This document shows positions 1 through 9,120 of a DNA stretch of 64,000 nucleotides, one piece after another. The notes beneath the pieces were generated by a model. That model did not search any database. It was not told the origin of the DNA and saw nothing but the letters and a program-made list of their open reading frames with translations. Position numbers and translations under genes: made by a program. Origin of the DNA: Segnochrobactrum spirostomi (lineage in GTDB: Bacteria > Pseudomonadota > Alphaproteobacteria > Rhizobiales > Segnochrobactraceae); assembly GCF_009600605.1 (NCBI RefSeq), contig NZ_VWNA01000001.1:248001-312000 (forward strand), read 5' to 3'. How positions within the stretch are numbered: the first letter of the stretch is position 1; every line of letters starts with the position of its first letter.

Positions 1-603
1 AACCAATACGGCAAGTATCACTTCGCCTTGCAGGTCGCGAAGACGGCGCAGAACCGCGGCATGCCGGTCGCCGGCCTCGCCTTCCCGGTTTCGGGGATTC
101 CACGCGCCGCCCAGGTGCCGCCGACCCTCGAGCGTCCGGTCGTCTACGGCATCGCGCGGCAGGAGAGCGTGTTCAATCCCGGCGCGGTCTCGCCCGCCGG
201 CGCCCGCGGTCTTCTCCAGCTCATGCCGGCGACGGCGCAGATCACCGCCCGCAAGGCCGGCCTGCCGTTCGCCGTCAACCGGCTGACCTCGGACCCGGCT
301 TACAACGCCACGCTCGGGGCCTATCACCTCAACGAGCTCGTCGACCAGTTCAACGGCTCCTACATCATGACCTTCGCGGCCTACAACGCCGGCCCGCGCC
401 GCGTCAGCGAGTGGATCGCCAAGTACGGCGACCCGCGCGATCCGCGCGTGGACGCGATCGACTGGGTCGAGCGCATCCCCTTCACCGAGACGCGCAACTA
501 TGTCCAGCGCGTCATGGAGAACGTCCAGGTCTACCGCGAACAGCTCGGCACCGGCCGGCTCACCATCCAGGAAGACCTGAAGCGCGGCCAGACCGGCGGC
601 TGA
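1..603 (+). CDS. Lytic transglycosylase, SLT domain (5' end outside window)
   Basis: This is the C-terminal part of a periplasmic murein lytic transglycosylase, which cleaves the MurNAc-GlcNAc bond of peptidoglycan and leaves a 1,6-anhydro end. The frame is open from base 1, so the start lies upstream of the window. The catalytic glutamate sits in the motif ARQESVFNP (codon 163-165). It is followed by [26 protein letters not shown] and the closing block [21 protein letters not shown], the motif series of the Slt70-type catalytic domain. A long N-terminal alpha-superhelical region would be expected upstream but cannot be seen. A terminator-like hairpin follows the stop. Confidence 0.88.
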   Translation, partial: NQYGKYHFALQVAKTAQNRGMPVAGLAFPVSGIPRAAQVPPTLERPVVYGIARQESVFNPGAVSPAGARGLLQLMPATAQITARKAGLPFAVNRLTSDPAYNATLGAYHLNELVDQFNGSYIMTFAAYNAGPRRVSEWIAKYGDPRDPRVDAIDWVERIPFTETRNYVQRVMENVQVYREQLGTGRLTIQEDLKRGQTGG

Positions 604-632
604 GCGCGCCTCCTCCCCGGCGATCCCTGACG

Positions 633-672
633 AGGCCGGAGGGCAGGTCTGCGCCTCCGGCCTTGCGCTTTT
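633..672 (+). terminator. Hairpin with T-rich tail after the transglycosylase gene
   Basis: A perfect 10-bp stem (aggccggagg at 633-642 with cctccggcct at 654-663) encloses an 11-base loop and is followed by a partly T-rich stretch (gcttttggg). It lies 30 bases after the transglycosylase stop and before rimO, so it probably ends the upstream transcript. The T tract is short, so efficiency is uncertain. Confidence 0.6.
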
Positions 673-751
673 GGGCCTTTTGCGCCATCTCCCTGCCTGC
701 ACTCGTCACCGTGAGACGCCCACGCGCCGGGACGATGCGTCTGGAGTTTCC

Positions 752-2098
752 ATGAGCGACGTCGACCTTGCCGCCGGCACGCCGAAGGCGAGCCCGAAGA
801 TCAGTTTCGTCAGCCTCGGTTGCCCGAAGGCGCTGGTCGATTCCGAGCGCATCCTGACCCAGCTCAGGGCCGAGGGTTACGAGATCACCCGCTCCCACAC
901 GGGCGCCGATGTGGTGGTGGTGAACACCTGCGGCTTCCTCGATTCCGCCAAGGCCGAATCCCTCGGCGCGATCGGCGAGGCGCTGGCCGAAAACGGCCGG
1001 GTCATCGTGACCGGCTGCATGGGTGCGAACCCGGAGGAAATCCGCACCGCCCATCCGGGCGTCCTCGCGGTCACCGGTCCCCAGGCCTACGAGAGCGTCG
1101 TCGCCGCCGTCCACGAGGCGGTGCCGCCGGCCCACGATCCGTTCCTCGATCTGGTGCCGCCGCAGGGCATCAAGCTCACCCCGCGGCACTATGCTTATCT
1201 CAAGATTTCAGAGGGTTGCTCCAATCGGTGCACCTTCTGCATCATCCCGCAACTGCGCGGTGATCTGGTCAGCCGGCCGGCGGCGGACGTGCTGCGTGAG
1301 GCCGAGCGGCTGGTCAAGGCGGGCGTCAAGGAGCTCCTGGTCATCAGCCAGGACACCTCGGCCTACGGCGTCGATCTGCGCTATGCCGCGAGCCCGTGGC
1401 AGGACCGCGAGGTGCGCGCCAAGTTCTACGATCTCGCCAAGGAACTCGGCGATTTCGGCGTCTGGGTGCGGCTCCATTACGTCTACCCCTATCCGCACGT
1501 CGACGAGGTCATCCCGCTGATGGCGGAGGGCAAGATCCTCCCCTATCTCGACATTCCCTTCCAGCATGCCGCCCCGAACGTGCTGAAGGCGATGCGCCGC
1601 CCGGCGCATCAGGAAAAGACGCTCGCCCGGGTGCGCGGCTGGCGCGACATGTGCCCGGATCTCGCGATCCGCTCGACCTTCATCGTCGGCTTCCCCGGCG
1701 AGACCGAGGAGGATTTCACCCTCCTCCTCGACTTCCTCGACGAGGCCGCGCTCGACCGCGTCGGCTGCTTCAAATATGAGGCGGTCGCTGGCGCGCCGGC
1801 GAACGACATCGCCGCGCCGGTTCCCGAAGAGGTCAAGGAAGAGCGCTGGCACCGCTTCATGGCCCGCCAGCAGGCGATCAGCGCACGCCGCCTCGCCGCC
1901 CGCGTCGGCCGCCGCGCCAAGGTGCTGGTGGACAAGACGAACGGCCTCACGGCCGTCGGCCGCGCCTCGTGGGACGCGCCGGAGATCGATGGCGTCGTTC
2001 ACCTGACCGGCCGCCGCCCGATCCGGGCGGGCGAGTTCGTCAGCGTCAAGATCGACCGCGCCGACGCCTACGACCTCCACGCCACCGTCACGGGCTGA
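752..2098 (+). CDS. rimO: Ribosomal protein S12 methylthiotransferase RimO
   Basis: RimO is a radical-SAM enzyme that adds a methylthio group to an aspartate of ribosomal protein S12. The 448-residue protein has the usual family order: an N-terminal methylthiotransferase domain with three cysteines (SLGCPKA, VNTCGF, VTGCMG), a radical-SAM core with CSNRCTFC (Cys156, 160, 163) and a C-terminal TRAM domain ending near YDLHATVTG. The length is normal for RimO. The ATG at 752 was chosen because the conserved N-terminus ([18 protein letters not shown]) starts soon after it. A longer open frame to 671 would add an unlikely Arg-rich leader. MiaB is the main alternative, but the [12 protein letters not shown] start is the RimO form. 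Confidence 0.95.
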   Translation: MSDVDLAAGTPKASPKISFVSLGCPKALVDSERILTQLRAEGYEITRSHTGADVVVVNTCGFLDSAKAESLGAIGEALAENGRVIVTGCMGANPEEIRTAHPGVLAVTGPQAYESVVAAVHEAVPPAHDPFLDLVPPQGIKLTPRHYAYLKISEGCSNRCTFCIIPQLRGDLVSRPAADVLREAERLVKAGVKELLVISQDTSAYGVDLRYAASPWQDREVRAKFYDLAKELGDFGVWVRLHYVYPYPHVDEVIPLMAEGKILPYLDIPFQHAAPNVLKAMRRPAHQEKTLARVRGWRDMCPDLAIRSTFIVGFPGETEEDFTLLLDFLDEAALDRVGCFKYEAVAGAPANDIAAPVPEEVKEERWHRFMARQQAISARRLAARVGRRAKVLVDKTNGLTAVGRASWDAPEIDGVVHLTGRRPIRAGEFVSVKIDRADAYDLHATVTG

Positions 2099-2102
2099 GC
2101 GG

Positions 2103-2122
2103 GCGCCGCGCCGACGCGGCGC
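2103..2122. terminator. Hairpin between the convergent rimO and Dabb genes
   Basis: A perfect 8-bp inverted repeat (gcgccgcg and cgcggcgc) around a ccga loop fills the 33-base gap between the two convergent stop codons. There is no clear T tract on either side. It is probably a shared end signal, but this rests on position and symmetry only. Confidence 0.45.
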
Positions 2123-2131
2123 GGCCGCACC

Positions 2132-2440
2132 TCACGCGATCGTCTGACGCACGGCCGTCGCCACGTCGTAATCGGCGGCGATCCGCGCCTCGCGGATCGG
2201 CCGGACCCGCTCGATCGAGCGCTGATAATCCGGGTGCGCCTTGTAGGCGGCGAGCGCCGCCTCGTCGTCGAACTCGCCGTAGACGATGATGTCGACCGCG
2301 GTGCCGAGTTGGTCCGTCTTCACGTTCGTGCCGATCTCGAGGAGGCGCGCATGGGGGATCGCGGTCAGGATCGACAGCCCCGCCCTCACCTCCTCGACCC
2401 GATCGGGTTTCGCCGTGAAGAAGACGATGTGGCGGATCAT
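2132..2440 (-). CDS. Dabb-family (stress-responsive A/B barrel) protein
   Basis: A 102-residue protein with the dimeric alpha/beta-barrel (Dabb) pattern. It starts MIRHIVFFTAKP, contains VDIIVYGEFDDEAALAAYKAHPDYQ in two parts around residues 47-72, and has a C-terminal strand region. Small Dabb proteins form ferredoxin-like dimers whose functions are mostly unassigned. A GGAGG ribosome-binding site precedes the ATG by about seven bases. It is convergent with rimO and divergent from the amidohydrolase. No specific substrate can be inferred. Confidence 0.85.
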   Translation of the reverse strand: MIRHIVFFTAKPDRVEEVRAGLSILTAIPHARLLEIGTNVKTDQLGTAVDIIVYGEFDDEAALAAYKAHPDYQRSIERVRPIREARIAADYDVATAVRQTIA

Positions 2441-2751
2441 GGCCGACCTCCGAAGCAGGGCACGGGAAACAAACGACGCGGCCGCGGATTAGCACGCGGA
2501 CACGGCTCCGGTCTCCCGCCCTGTCGCCGCGTCCCTGTCGGCGGATCATCTCTCCCCACCGATGCCTCTTACCCCGCGGCGACGGGCGCATCGCCCGCCG
2601 CCCCTGTGCGTGCCCTTGCGTTCGATCAAGGCCCACCGTCGGCGGCCGCGCATGATCCAGGCATGGTGGCGGCTCGCCTTGCGTGTCGAAAAGGCGGCGC
2701 TCCCGAACCGATCGGCGTTCGGAAAGGAACGCCAGCAGGAGGGCATAGCCG
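2441..2751. other. Intergenic region between divergent genes
   Basis: This 311-base stretch separates the Dabb gene (minus) from the amidohydrolase (plus). Open frames crossing it are Arg/Pro-rich and lack family motifs. The only clear signal is the strong AGGAGGG ribosome-binding site just before the ATG at 2752. The region presumably holds both promoters, but no convincing -35/-10 pair was found. Confidence 0.5.
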
Positions 2752-4575
2752 ATGTGCATCGGGTGCACGTGGTCCAGCATCCTCGACGGCGCCACGGCGG
2801 GGCCGGGCTTGTCGCGACGCCGCGTGCTGCAAGGCGGCCTCGCCGCCGGAACCATCGCCATGGCGTCTCCCCTCTTCGCGGCGCTGCCTGCGGCGGCGGA
2901 GGTGAACGACGGACCGGCGGACGTCATCTTCCACAACGGCCCGGTCTACACGGTGGACCCGAAGCGGCCATGGGCCGAGGCGGTCGCCGTCCAGGGCAAA
3001 ACGATCGTCTATGTCGGCGACGCCGCGGGCGTCGAGACGTTCCGCGGCAGCACGACGCGCATCGTCGATCTCAGGGGCAAGCTCTTGCTGCCGGGCTTCG
3101 CCGAAGGCCACATCCACCCGCTGCTCGGCGCGCCGCTGACCCGCGGCATCGACCTGCAATACGACACGCGGGAGGAGGTGCTGGCGGCGCTCAGGGCCTA
3201 TGCCGATACCGCGCCCGACCGCGGAGCGATCCACGGCGTGGTCCGCGGATTCGGCTGGCGCTATCTCGCCTTTCCGCCTTCCGGCCCGACCCGCCAGGAT
3301 ATCGACGCGGTCTGGCCCGACATTCCCGTCTTCTTCACGGCCATCGACGCCCATTCCGCCTGGGTGAATTCCAAGACGCTCGCACTCGCCGGGATCACCA
3401 AGGACACGCCGCCGGTGCTGCCCGGCTTCAGCTATTTCGCCAAGGACCCCGTCACGGGGGAGCCGACGGGCTACGTCGTGGAGGCCCCCGCGGTGCAGAG
3501 GATCGTCGCCTCGGTTGCGCCGTTCAGCCACGCGTTCATCGTCGAATCCCTGGAGGAATGGCTGCCTAAAGCGTCCGCGGCGGGCATCACGACGGTGTTC
3601 GACGCCGGCATGGCGGTCGTGGCGGCGGATGACGGCTTCGCGATCTACGAAGGGCTCGAGGCGCAGGGAAGGCTGCCGTTCCGCGTCGTCGGCAGCCTCT
3701 ATTACAATGAGCCGAAGCGCGATCCGCTGCCCGATCTCGAAGCCCTCGTGGCGCGTCACCACACCGAGCTCGTCGAGGCCAAGGTCCTCAAGATCGTGAT
3801 GGACGGCGTCGATGCGAACGGCAGTGCGGCGATGCTCGCCCCCTATGCCGACAATCCCGCCTCCCGCGGCGACACCATCTTCACCCCCGCGGAAACCCGC
3901 GCGATCGTCGAGCGCGCCGACGCCAAGGGCTTCGACATTCATTTCCACGCCATCGGCGACCGCGCGGCGCGGCAAGCCCTCGATGCCCTGGAAGCGGCGA
4001 TCGCGGCCAATCCGCCGCGCGACCGGCGCCACTGCATCGCCCACAACCAGTTGACCGACCCCGCCGACATCCCGCGCTTCGGCAAACTCGGCGTGATCGC
4101 CGAATTCTCCGGTCAATGGCATTGCCGGGATGGCGCCTATTGGCAGTCCGTGACGGTCTCGCGCTGGGGCGAGGAGCGGGCGCGCCGCGAATATCGCGTC
4201 GAAGAAATCCGCCGCGCTGGCGCCCCGATCTCGCTCGGCACCGATTGGCCGGCGGGCGGCAACAGCAGCGTCTACCACCCGCTCCACGCGATCGAGACCG
4301 CGGTGACGCGCCAGGGCGCGGGCAAGCCGAACGACGTCCCCCTGACGCCGCTCGAAGACCGCCTCACCCTCGCCGAGGCGATCTACGCCAACACGATGGG
4401 CACGGCCTTTCAGACCGGGCTCGAGGATCGCATCGGCTCCATCGCGGTCGGCAAGTTCGCCGATTTGATCGTCCTCGACCGCAACATCTTCGAGATCCCG
4501 ATTCACGAGGTACATGCGGTGCGTGTGCAACTCACGCTGATGAACGGAGAGGTTCGACATGACACGTTAACGTGA
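2752..4575 (+). CDS. Amidohydrolase family 3 (YtcJ-like), Tat-type signal
   Basis: A 607-residue metal-dependent hydrolase of the amidohydrolase superfamily. The zinc-ligand motifs are visible: EGHIHP after the first strands, DIHFHAIGD and HCIAHNQL in the middle, and the aspartate in LGTDWPAGG. The C-terminal IGSIAVGKFADLIVLDRN block is typical. The N-terminus carries SRRRVLQGG followed by a hydrophobic stretch and AALPAAAE, which looks like a twin-arginine signal, so the enzyme is probably exported folded. The n-region is unusually long and contains MCIGC. A downstream start at the RRR motif is not available as ATG, and the AGGAGGG site supports 2752. The substrate is unknown; YtcJ relatives act on amides or ureides. 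Confidence 0.88.
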   Translation: MCIGCTWSSILDGATAGPGLSRRRVLQGGLAAGTIAMASPLFAALPAAAEVNDGPADVIFHNGPVYTVDPKRPWAEAVAVQGKTIVYVGDAAGVETFRGSTTRIVDLRGKLLLPGFAEGHIHPLLGAPLTRGIDLQYDTREEVLAALRAYADTAPDRGAIHGVVRGFGWRYLAFPPSGPTRQDIDAVWPDIPVFFTAIDAHSAWVNSKTLALAGITKDTPPVLPGFSYFAKDPVTGEPTGYVVEAPAVQRIVASVAPFSHAFIVESLEEWLPKASAAGITTVFDAGMAVVAADDGFAIYEGLEAQGRLPFRVVGSLYYNEPKRDPLPDLEALVARHHTELVEAKVLKIVMDGVDANGSAAMLAPYADNPASRGDTIFTPAETRAIVERADAKGFDIHFHAIGDRAARQALDALEAAIAANPPRDRRHCIAHNQLTDPADIPRFGKLGVIAEFSGQWHCRDGAYWQSVTVSRWGEERARREYRVEEIRRAGAPISLGTDWPAGGNSSVYHPLHAIETAVTRQGAGKPNDVPLTPLEDRLTLAEAIYANTMGTAFQTGLEDRIGSIAVGKFADLIVLDRNIFEIPIHEVHAVRVQLTLMNGEVRHDTLT

Positions 4576-4612
4576 TCGTGCCGTGATAGGGGCAGTCCCG
4601 AACCTTCGGAGA

Positions 4613-6340
4613 ATGCCCATTTCGAGCCTCGAGCCGATCGCCGTCCGCCTGGGACGAAGCCGTCTCGGCACGCCGTTCTTCGCGGCGTGCGCGGTCGCGA
4701 TAGTCGTCCTGCTCGCCGTCGGCCTCTGGCGGAGCTATGTCCCCGTCCCCCTCTTCGACACCTGGGATGGCGCGTTCGGCTTCTATTTCAGGGCTGCCGA
4801 CGGCGATTGGTCGGCTTGGTTCGGGCAGCACAACGAACACCGCCTCATCCTCTCCCGCCTCTTCTTCTGGCTCGACATCGCGGTGTTCCGCGGCTCGGTC
4901 GCGGCCCTCGTCGCGCTCAACGTCGTCCTGCTCGGCGCCGTCGTCGCCGTCTTCCTGGCATTCGCAGCCGCGGCGGGATTTGCCGTGCGCTCCTGGTTCG
5001 GGCTGTTCCTGGTCTGCTGGCTCGCGAGCTTCATGCAGCAGGGCAATCTGGTGTGGGAATTCCAGAGTCAGTTCTGGCTCGCCCAGCTCCTGCCACTGAC
5101 CGGGCTCTATTGCCTCTATCGCGCGCGGGAGAGCGGCTCGTCGATCGCATTCGCCCTCGGCATGATCTGCGGCATCCTCGCCGCCGGCGCCATGGCGAAC
5201 GGGATCCTGGCCCTGCCCGTCTTCACGCTCTATGCCGCCACGGTCCGCTTCGAGTGGACCAAGATCGCCATCACGGCCGGTCTGGGCGTTCTCGTGATCA
5301 CCGCCTATCTCCACGGCTACACGCCGCCCGGAGGCGGCCGCGGGCTTCTCGCCAATGCGCTCGCCCACCGCCCGGTCGATCTCGCCGAGTACTATTTGCT
5401 CCTCCTGGGCACACCCTTCCACACCCTCACCGGCAAAGGCGCCTTCGGACGGATCGCGGCGATCGTTGCCAGCCTCGTCCTCCTCGGCGGCTTCGTCGTC
5501 TTCCTGCGCCGCGCCTTGATGCGGCAGGAGCGGGCGGCCCTCGAGCTCGCGCTGCTCGCGTTCCTGGTGTTTCTCTTCCTCTCCGCCGACCTCGTGGCCT
5601 GCGGCCGGATCGATTATGGGCCGTATCAAGCCCTCATCAGCCGGTACAAGACGCCGGCACTGATGGCGTGGGCCACCTTCTGGATCTTGTGCGCCCACGC
5701 AAGCGTACGGTCCCCGAAAGAGATAAGCCGGCTTCAGATCTGCTTTGCTGCACTCTCCCTCGCCCTCGTCGCCGCTCAGGCGAGCGTGTTCTGGCTGCCT
5801 CCGGATGCCTCCTTCGACAAGAAAGTCGTGGCGCTGGCGCTCACCCTCGGCGCTCAGGATGACGCCCGGCTCGCCAGCCTCTACCCGGACCCGAAGGCGC
5901 TGCGGATCGCCGCCCGGCGGGTGCGCGAGGACCGGCTGTCGATCTTCGGCGATCCGACGCTTGCCGATGCCGAGGCCGCGATGGGTCGCCAATGGATTAC
6001 CGAGGTCGGAGCACCGCCCTGCCGCGGCCGGGTCGATAGGATCGATCCGCTGCCGGGCGACAATCGCTTCGTCCGGATCCGCGGCTGGATCTTCAACCCG
6101 GCGCACGGCGCCCCACCGGGTGACCTCGCGATCGTCGACCCCGCAGGCACCATTGTCGGCTTCGCCCTGGTGGGAAAGAGCCGTCCCGAACTCGTCGAGA
6201 CCCTCGAGACGCGCACGGCCCGCTATGCCGGCTTCGAAGGCTACGCGCTCGCCGCGACGGCCGCCACCGGCCTCGCTCTCGCCCCCTTGGATCGCAGTTG
6301 CATTCTGCGCCCGGCCGACAGGACGCCCGGCACCGGTTGA
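4613..6340 (+). CDS. Polytopic inner-membrane protein of unknown function
   Basis: A 575-residue protein with about ten hydrophobic segments over residues 20-410, beginning FFAACAVAIVVLLAVGLW. A soluble tail of about 150 residues follows. After the first helix lies an acidic and histidine-containing loop (DTWDGAFGFYF, then GQHNEHRLILSRLFFW). That placement recalls the catalytic loop of GT-C glycosyltransferases, but no family signature is certain. The tail contains RIRGWIFNPAHG and IVDPAGTIVGFALVG, which look like a small beta domain. The ATG at 4613 was preferred over a GTG at 4583. The gene is convergent with the ThDP enzyme gene. A lipid-linked sugar transferase is a guess only. Confidence 0.75.
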   Translation: MPISSLEPIAVRLGRSRLGTPFFAACAVAIVVLLAVGLWRSYVPVPLFDTWDGAFGFYFRAADGDWSAWFGQHNEHRLILSRLFFWLDIAVFRGSVAALVALNVVLLGAVVAVFLAFAAAAGFAVRSWFGLFLVCWLASFMQQGNLVWEFQSQFWLAQLLPLTGLYCLYRARESGSSIAFALGMICGILAAGAMANGILALPVFTLYAATVRFEWTKIAITAGLGVLVITAYLHGYTPPGGGRGLLANALAHRPVDLAEYYLLLLGTPFHTLTGKGAFGRIAAIVASLVLLGGFVVFLRRALMRQERAALELALLAFLVFLFLSADLVACGRIDYGPYQALISRYKTPALMAWATFWILCAHASVRSPKEISRLQICFAALSLALVAAQASVFWLPPDASFDKKVVALALTLGAQDDARLASLYPDPKALRIAARRVREDRLSIFGDPTLADAEAAMGRQWITEVGAPPCRGRVDRIDPLPGDNRFVRIRGWIFNPAHGAPPGDLAIVDPAGTIVGFALVGKSRPELVETLETRTARYAGFEGYALAATAATGLALAPLDRSCILRPADRTPGTG

Positions 6341-6373
6341 GCGAGGCACGCCACAGGCGCTGCCTTGCCTCGC
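6341..6373. terminator. Nested inverted repeat between convergent genes
   Basis: An outer 8-bp stem (gcgaggca at 6341-6348 with tgcctcgc at 6366-6373) encloses an inner aggc/gcct stem. It lies directly after the stop at 6340 and just before the stop of the convergent gene at 6389, which suits a bidirectional terminator. There is no long T tract. Confidence 0.5.
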
Positions 6374-6388
6374 CTCCGTGGTCTCGCA

Positions 6389-8140
6389 TCATTCCACCGA
6401 GATCGGCACCTCGATGAGGTTCGGCAGACCGGATTTGATTCCGGCTTCGACGAGGGCGCCGATGTCGGCCACGCTCTCGGCCCGGCGCGCCGGTACGCCC
6501 ATCGAGCGGGCGAGCGCCAGGAAGTCGATCGCCGGATCGACGAGATCCATGGCGATGAAGCGATTGCTCTTCGCCGACAGATAATCCGTCTGCGCCTTCA
6601 TGAAATTCTTGAGGATGTTGTATTCCCGGTTGTTCATGACGACGAACGTCACCGGCAGCTTCTCGCGCGCCGCGGTCCACAAGGCCTGGGGCGAATACAT
6701 CGCCGCGCCGTCACCGACGAGGCAGACGATCGGTTCGCGCCCGAACCCGAGGCAGAAGCCGACCGAGGCCGGCATGCCCCAGCCGAGACCGCCGCCGCGC
6801 AAGAACGAATATTGCCGCGTCAGCGTGCTGTCGAGCAGCGAGCGGACGTGGACCGAGGTGGCGATCGCCTCGTCGACGATGCGCGTGCGCGGACCGACGG
6901 CGCGCACCACCTCGTGGGCGGCGACGAGCGGCGTCGCGATGGGGCGATCCATCTGACGCCGCGCCTCGGCCTCGATCTCGCCCCGCCGCACGGCCCGCGC
7001 CCGTCCGGCCGCGTCCACCAGCGCCCGACGCGCCTCCGCCTCGCCGGCGAGCTTCGCCTCGAGCATTGGGATCAGGATCTTCAGCGACGTCTTGATGTCG
7101 CCGAGCACCGAAAGCCGCGTCGAATAGGTTCGGCCGAGATCGCGGACATCGGTTGAGAGCTGATAGACCTCGCAGCCGTCCGGGATCGGCGACCCTTCCG
7201 TGTAGAGGATGGTGATCACCGACTTGCCGCCGAGCGCGAACACGCAATCGAAGTCCGACAGCGTGCGGTTGATCTCGATCGCCTTGGTCGGAAGGTTGCC
7301 CCGCCACAGCGGGTGCGAGGTCGGAAACGGGATGTGGGCCGGCCACGACGAGCCGAACACCGGCGCGCCCAGCACCTCGGCGAGCCGCACGGTTTCCGGC
7401 GCGGCATCGCTGGTATCGATCTCGTCGCCGGCGATCACCGCCACCCGCCCCGGCGGCACGGCGGCGAGATAGTCGGCGAGGATGTCGAGCGAGCCGGCGG
7501 CGGAGCGGCGGTCGATGGTCGAGGGCCGGGCGATCCCGACCGTCGTCATCTCCTGCATGATGTCCATCGGCAAGGAGAGGAAGACCGGGCCGGTCGGCGC
7601 AGCACTGCTGTCGTGGAACGCGCGCCGCACCAGCACTGGAAGCTGCGAGGCGGTCGTGACCTCCTGCGACCATTTCGCGACGGGCTTGGCGATCGAAACG
7701 AGATCGCCGAACAGGAGCGGATCGGTGACGGTGTGGCGGGAATCCTGTTGTCCGGCGGTCACCACCAGCGGCGTGTTCGACACGTTGGCGTTGATGATGC
7801 CGCCGAGGCCGTGGCCGAGACCGCCCGCCGTATGCAGATTGACGAAGGCCGGCCTGCGGGTCGCCTGGGCGTAGCCGTCGCCCATCGCGACGACGCTCGC
7901 CTCCTGGAGGCCCCAGATATAGCTGATCTCGGGACGCGTCAGCAGGGCGTCGATCAGGGGGAGTTCGGTCGTGCCCGGATTGCCGAAGATGTACTCGACG
8001 CCCTCGCTCTCGAGAATCTCGAGCAGAACCTCGGCGCCGCGCCGCGGTGCCACCTCCCCGAGCCTGCCGATCGCCTCCGTATGAACCTCGGCATGCGCCG
8101 GACCCTGGGAGGAGGACGGAGGAGAGGACTCATGGCTCAT
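6389..8140 (-). CDS. ThDP-dependent enzyme, benzoylformate decarboxylase-like
   Basis: A 583-residue thiamine-diphosphate enzyme with the three-domain plan of the acetolactate synthase/benzoylformate decarboxylase superfamily. The cofactor-activating glutamate is in GLQEASVV (Glu80). The N-terminal domain has NLHTAGGLGHG (His103) and VVTAGQQ, which resemble the active-site His loop of benzoylformate decarboxylase more than acetolactate synthase. The ThDP/Mg motif GDGAAMYSPQ and NNREYNILKNF is near residues 480-520. A leader of about 30 residues (SSPPSSSQGPAHAE) is not part of the fold. It lies 124 bases downstream of the giant autotransporter on the same strand. It may decarboxylate an aromatic 2-keto acid; the substrate is not proven. 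Confidence 0.85.
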   Translation of the reverse strand: MSHESSPPSSSQGPAHAEVHTEAIGRLGEVAPRRGAEVLLEILESEGVEYIFGNPGTTELPLIDALLTRPEISYIWGLQEASVVAMGDGYAQATRRPAFVNLHTAGGLGHGLGGIINANVSNTPLVVTAGQQDSRHTVTDPLLFGDLVSIAKPVAKWSQEVTTASQLPVLVRRAFHDSSAAPTGPVFLSLPMDIMQEMTTVGIARPSTIDRRSAAGSLDILADYLAAVPPGRVAVIAGDEIDTSDAAPETVRLAEVLGAPVFGSSWPAHIPFPTSHPLWRGNLPTKAIEINRTLSDFDCVFALGGKSVITILYTEGSPIPDGCEVYQLSTDVRDLGRTYSTRLSVLGDIKTSLKILIPMLEAKLAGEAEARRALVDAAGRARAVRRGEIEAEARRQMDRPIATPLVAAHEVVRAVGPRTRIVDEAIATSVHVRSLLDSTLTRQYSFLRGGGLGWGMPASVGFCLGFGREPIVCLVGDGAAMYSPQALWTAAREKLPVTFVVMNNREYNILKNFMKAQTDYLSAKSNRFIAMDLVDPAIDFLALARSMGVPARRAESVADIGALVEAGIKSGLPNLIEVPISVE

Positions 8141-8264
8141 GGCGCGGCTCTCGTTCGGGGGACCCGCGTCATGTCGCCCGAACCCGGCCGCGGTGGCAAG
8201 AGGCCGCGACCGAGCCGGCGGCGGACCTTCGCCTCATCGCCCTCCGGGGATCAGCAGCGGCGGG

Positions 8265-9120
8265 TCAGAATTTCCACGTCAGAACCGCCCGCACGCCATT
8301 GTCGGAGAGCCCTTTGCCGAACGCCCCGTTGTAGCTCACCCCGAGCGTGACGTTCGGCGCCATTGCGGCATCGAGCCCGGCCGAGATCAAGGCCGTATCG
8401 CGGGCGACCGGAACCCCGCTCACGGAGAACGGCGCGGAGCCGCCCGCGAAGGTGAAGCTCGCACTCGGATCGACGTCTCCGAAGGCGTGCTGCCAGGCAA
8501 CCGACCCGCGCAATTGGAACGGCATCTCGAACATCGCGAAGTCCGTCGTGAAGCGAACCCCGAGCGTCGAGAACGTCGTGTCCATGGTCTCGCTCGAGGC
8601 GGTGAGGCTCGCGGCGGTCCCCCCTTCCGAGAAGGCGTCCGTGTTCAGATGGACATAGGCAAGTCCGGCAAAGGGTTCGACGGAGGTCTTGCCGAACTGC
8701 ATGCGGTAACCCGCTTCGGCGAAAACCTGAGCGGTTTGCGCGTCGTAGCTGCTCGTGTTCAGCCCGGTCAGATCCGGCAACTCGACAAAGCGCGACGCTT
8801 CCACGGATTGCCAGCCATAGGAGGCGCCGGCGCGCAGACCGAGGTCGCCGATGCCGAGCTTGTTGAACGTCTTGCCGCCGTAGACCGTCAACGAATAGGT
8901 GTCGATCGATCCGGACGTCGCGCTGCCGTTCGCGCTGAACGAGGTATAGCCGTATCCGAAGGCGGCACCGATCACGCTGTCGCCGTTGAACTTGCGGTCG
9001 TAGCCGGTGACGAAGCCCCCGGTCGAGCGCTGGACCGTCGCCATGTTGTCGGCGGAGAAATGGCCCCAGGAGCCGTAGCCCTCACCCCAGAGCCCATTGT
9101 CCGTCGCGTTCTGCAGCGGC
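8265..9120 (-). other. Autotransporter beta-barrel domain of the giant protein
   Basis: The last ~285 codons form the outer-membrane translocator. The region begins after LTDTPSPLQNATDNGLWGEG and shows alternating amphipathic strands such as GFVTGYDRKF, SLTVYGGKTF, VFAEAGYRMQFG, VEPFAGLAYVHL and NVTLGVSYNGAFG. It ends in VRAVLTWKF, with the terminal aromatic residue recognised by the BAM complex. The preceding ~100 residues (SLSGETYASLQSIMIEDTRFVRG) fit the linker helix that plugs the pore in type Va secretion. Confidence 0.92.

Noticed and set aside
2626-4560. Minus-strand 644-codon frame opposite the amidohydrolase
   Set aside because: It is Arg/Asp/Gly-rich and without motifs, while the plus-strand frame has a complete amidohydrolase signature.
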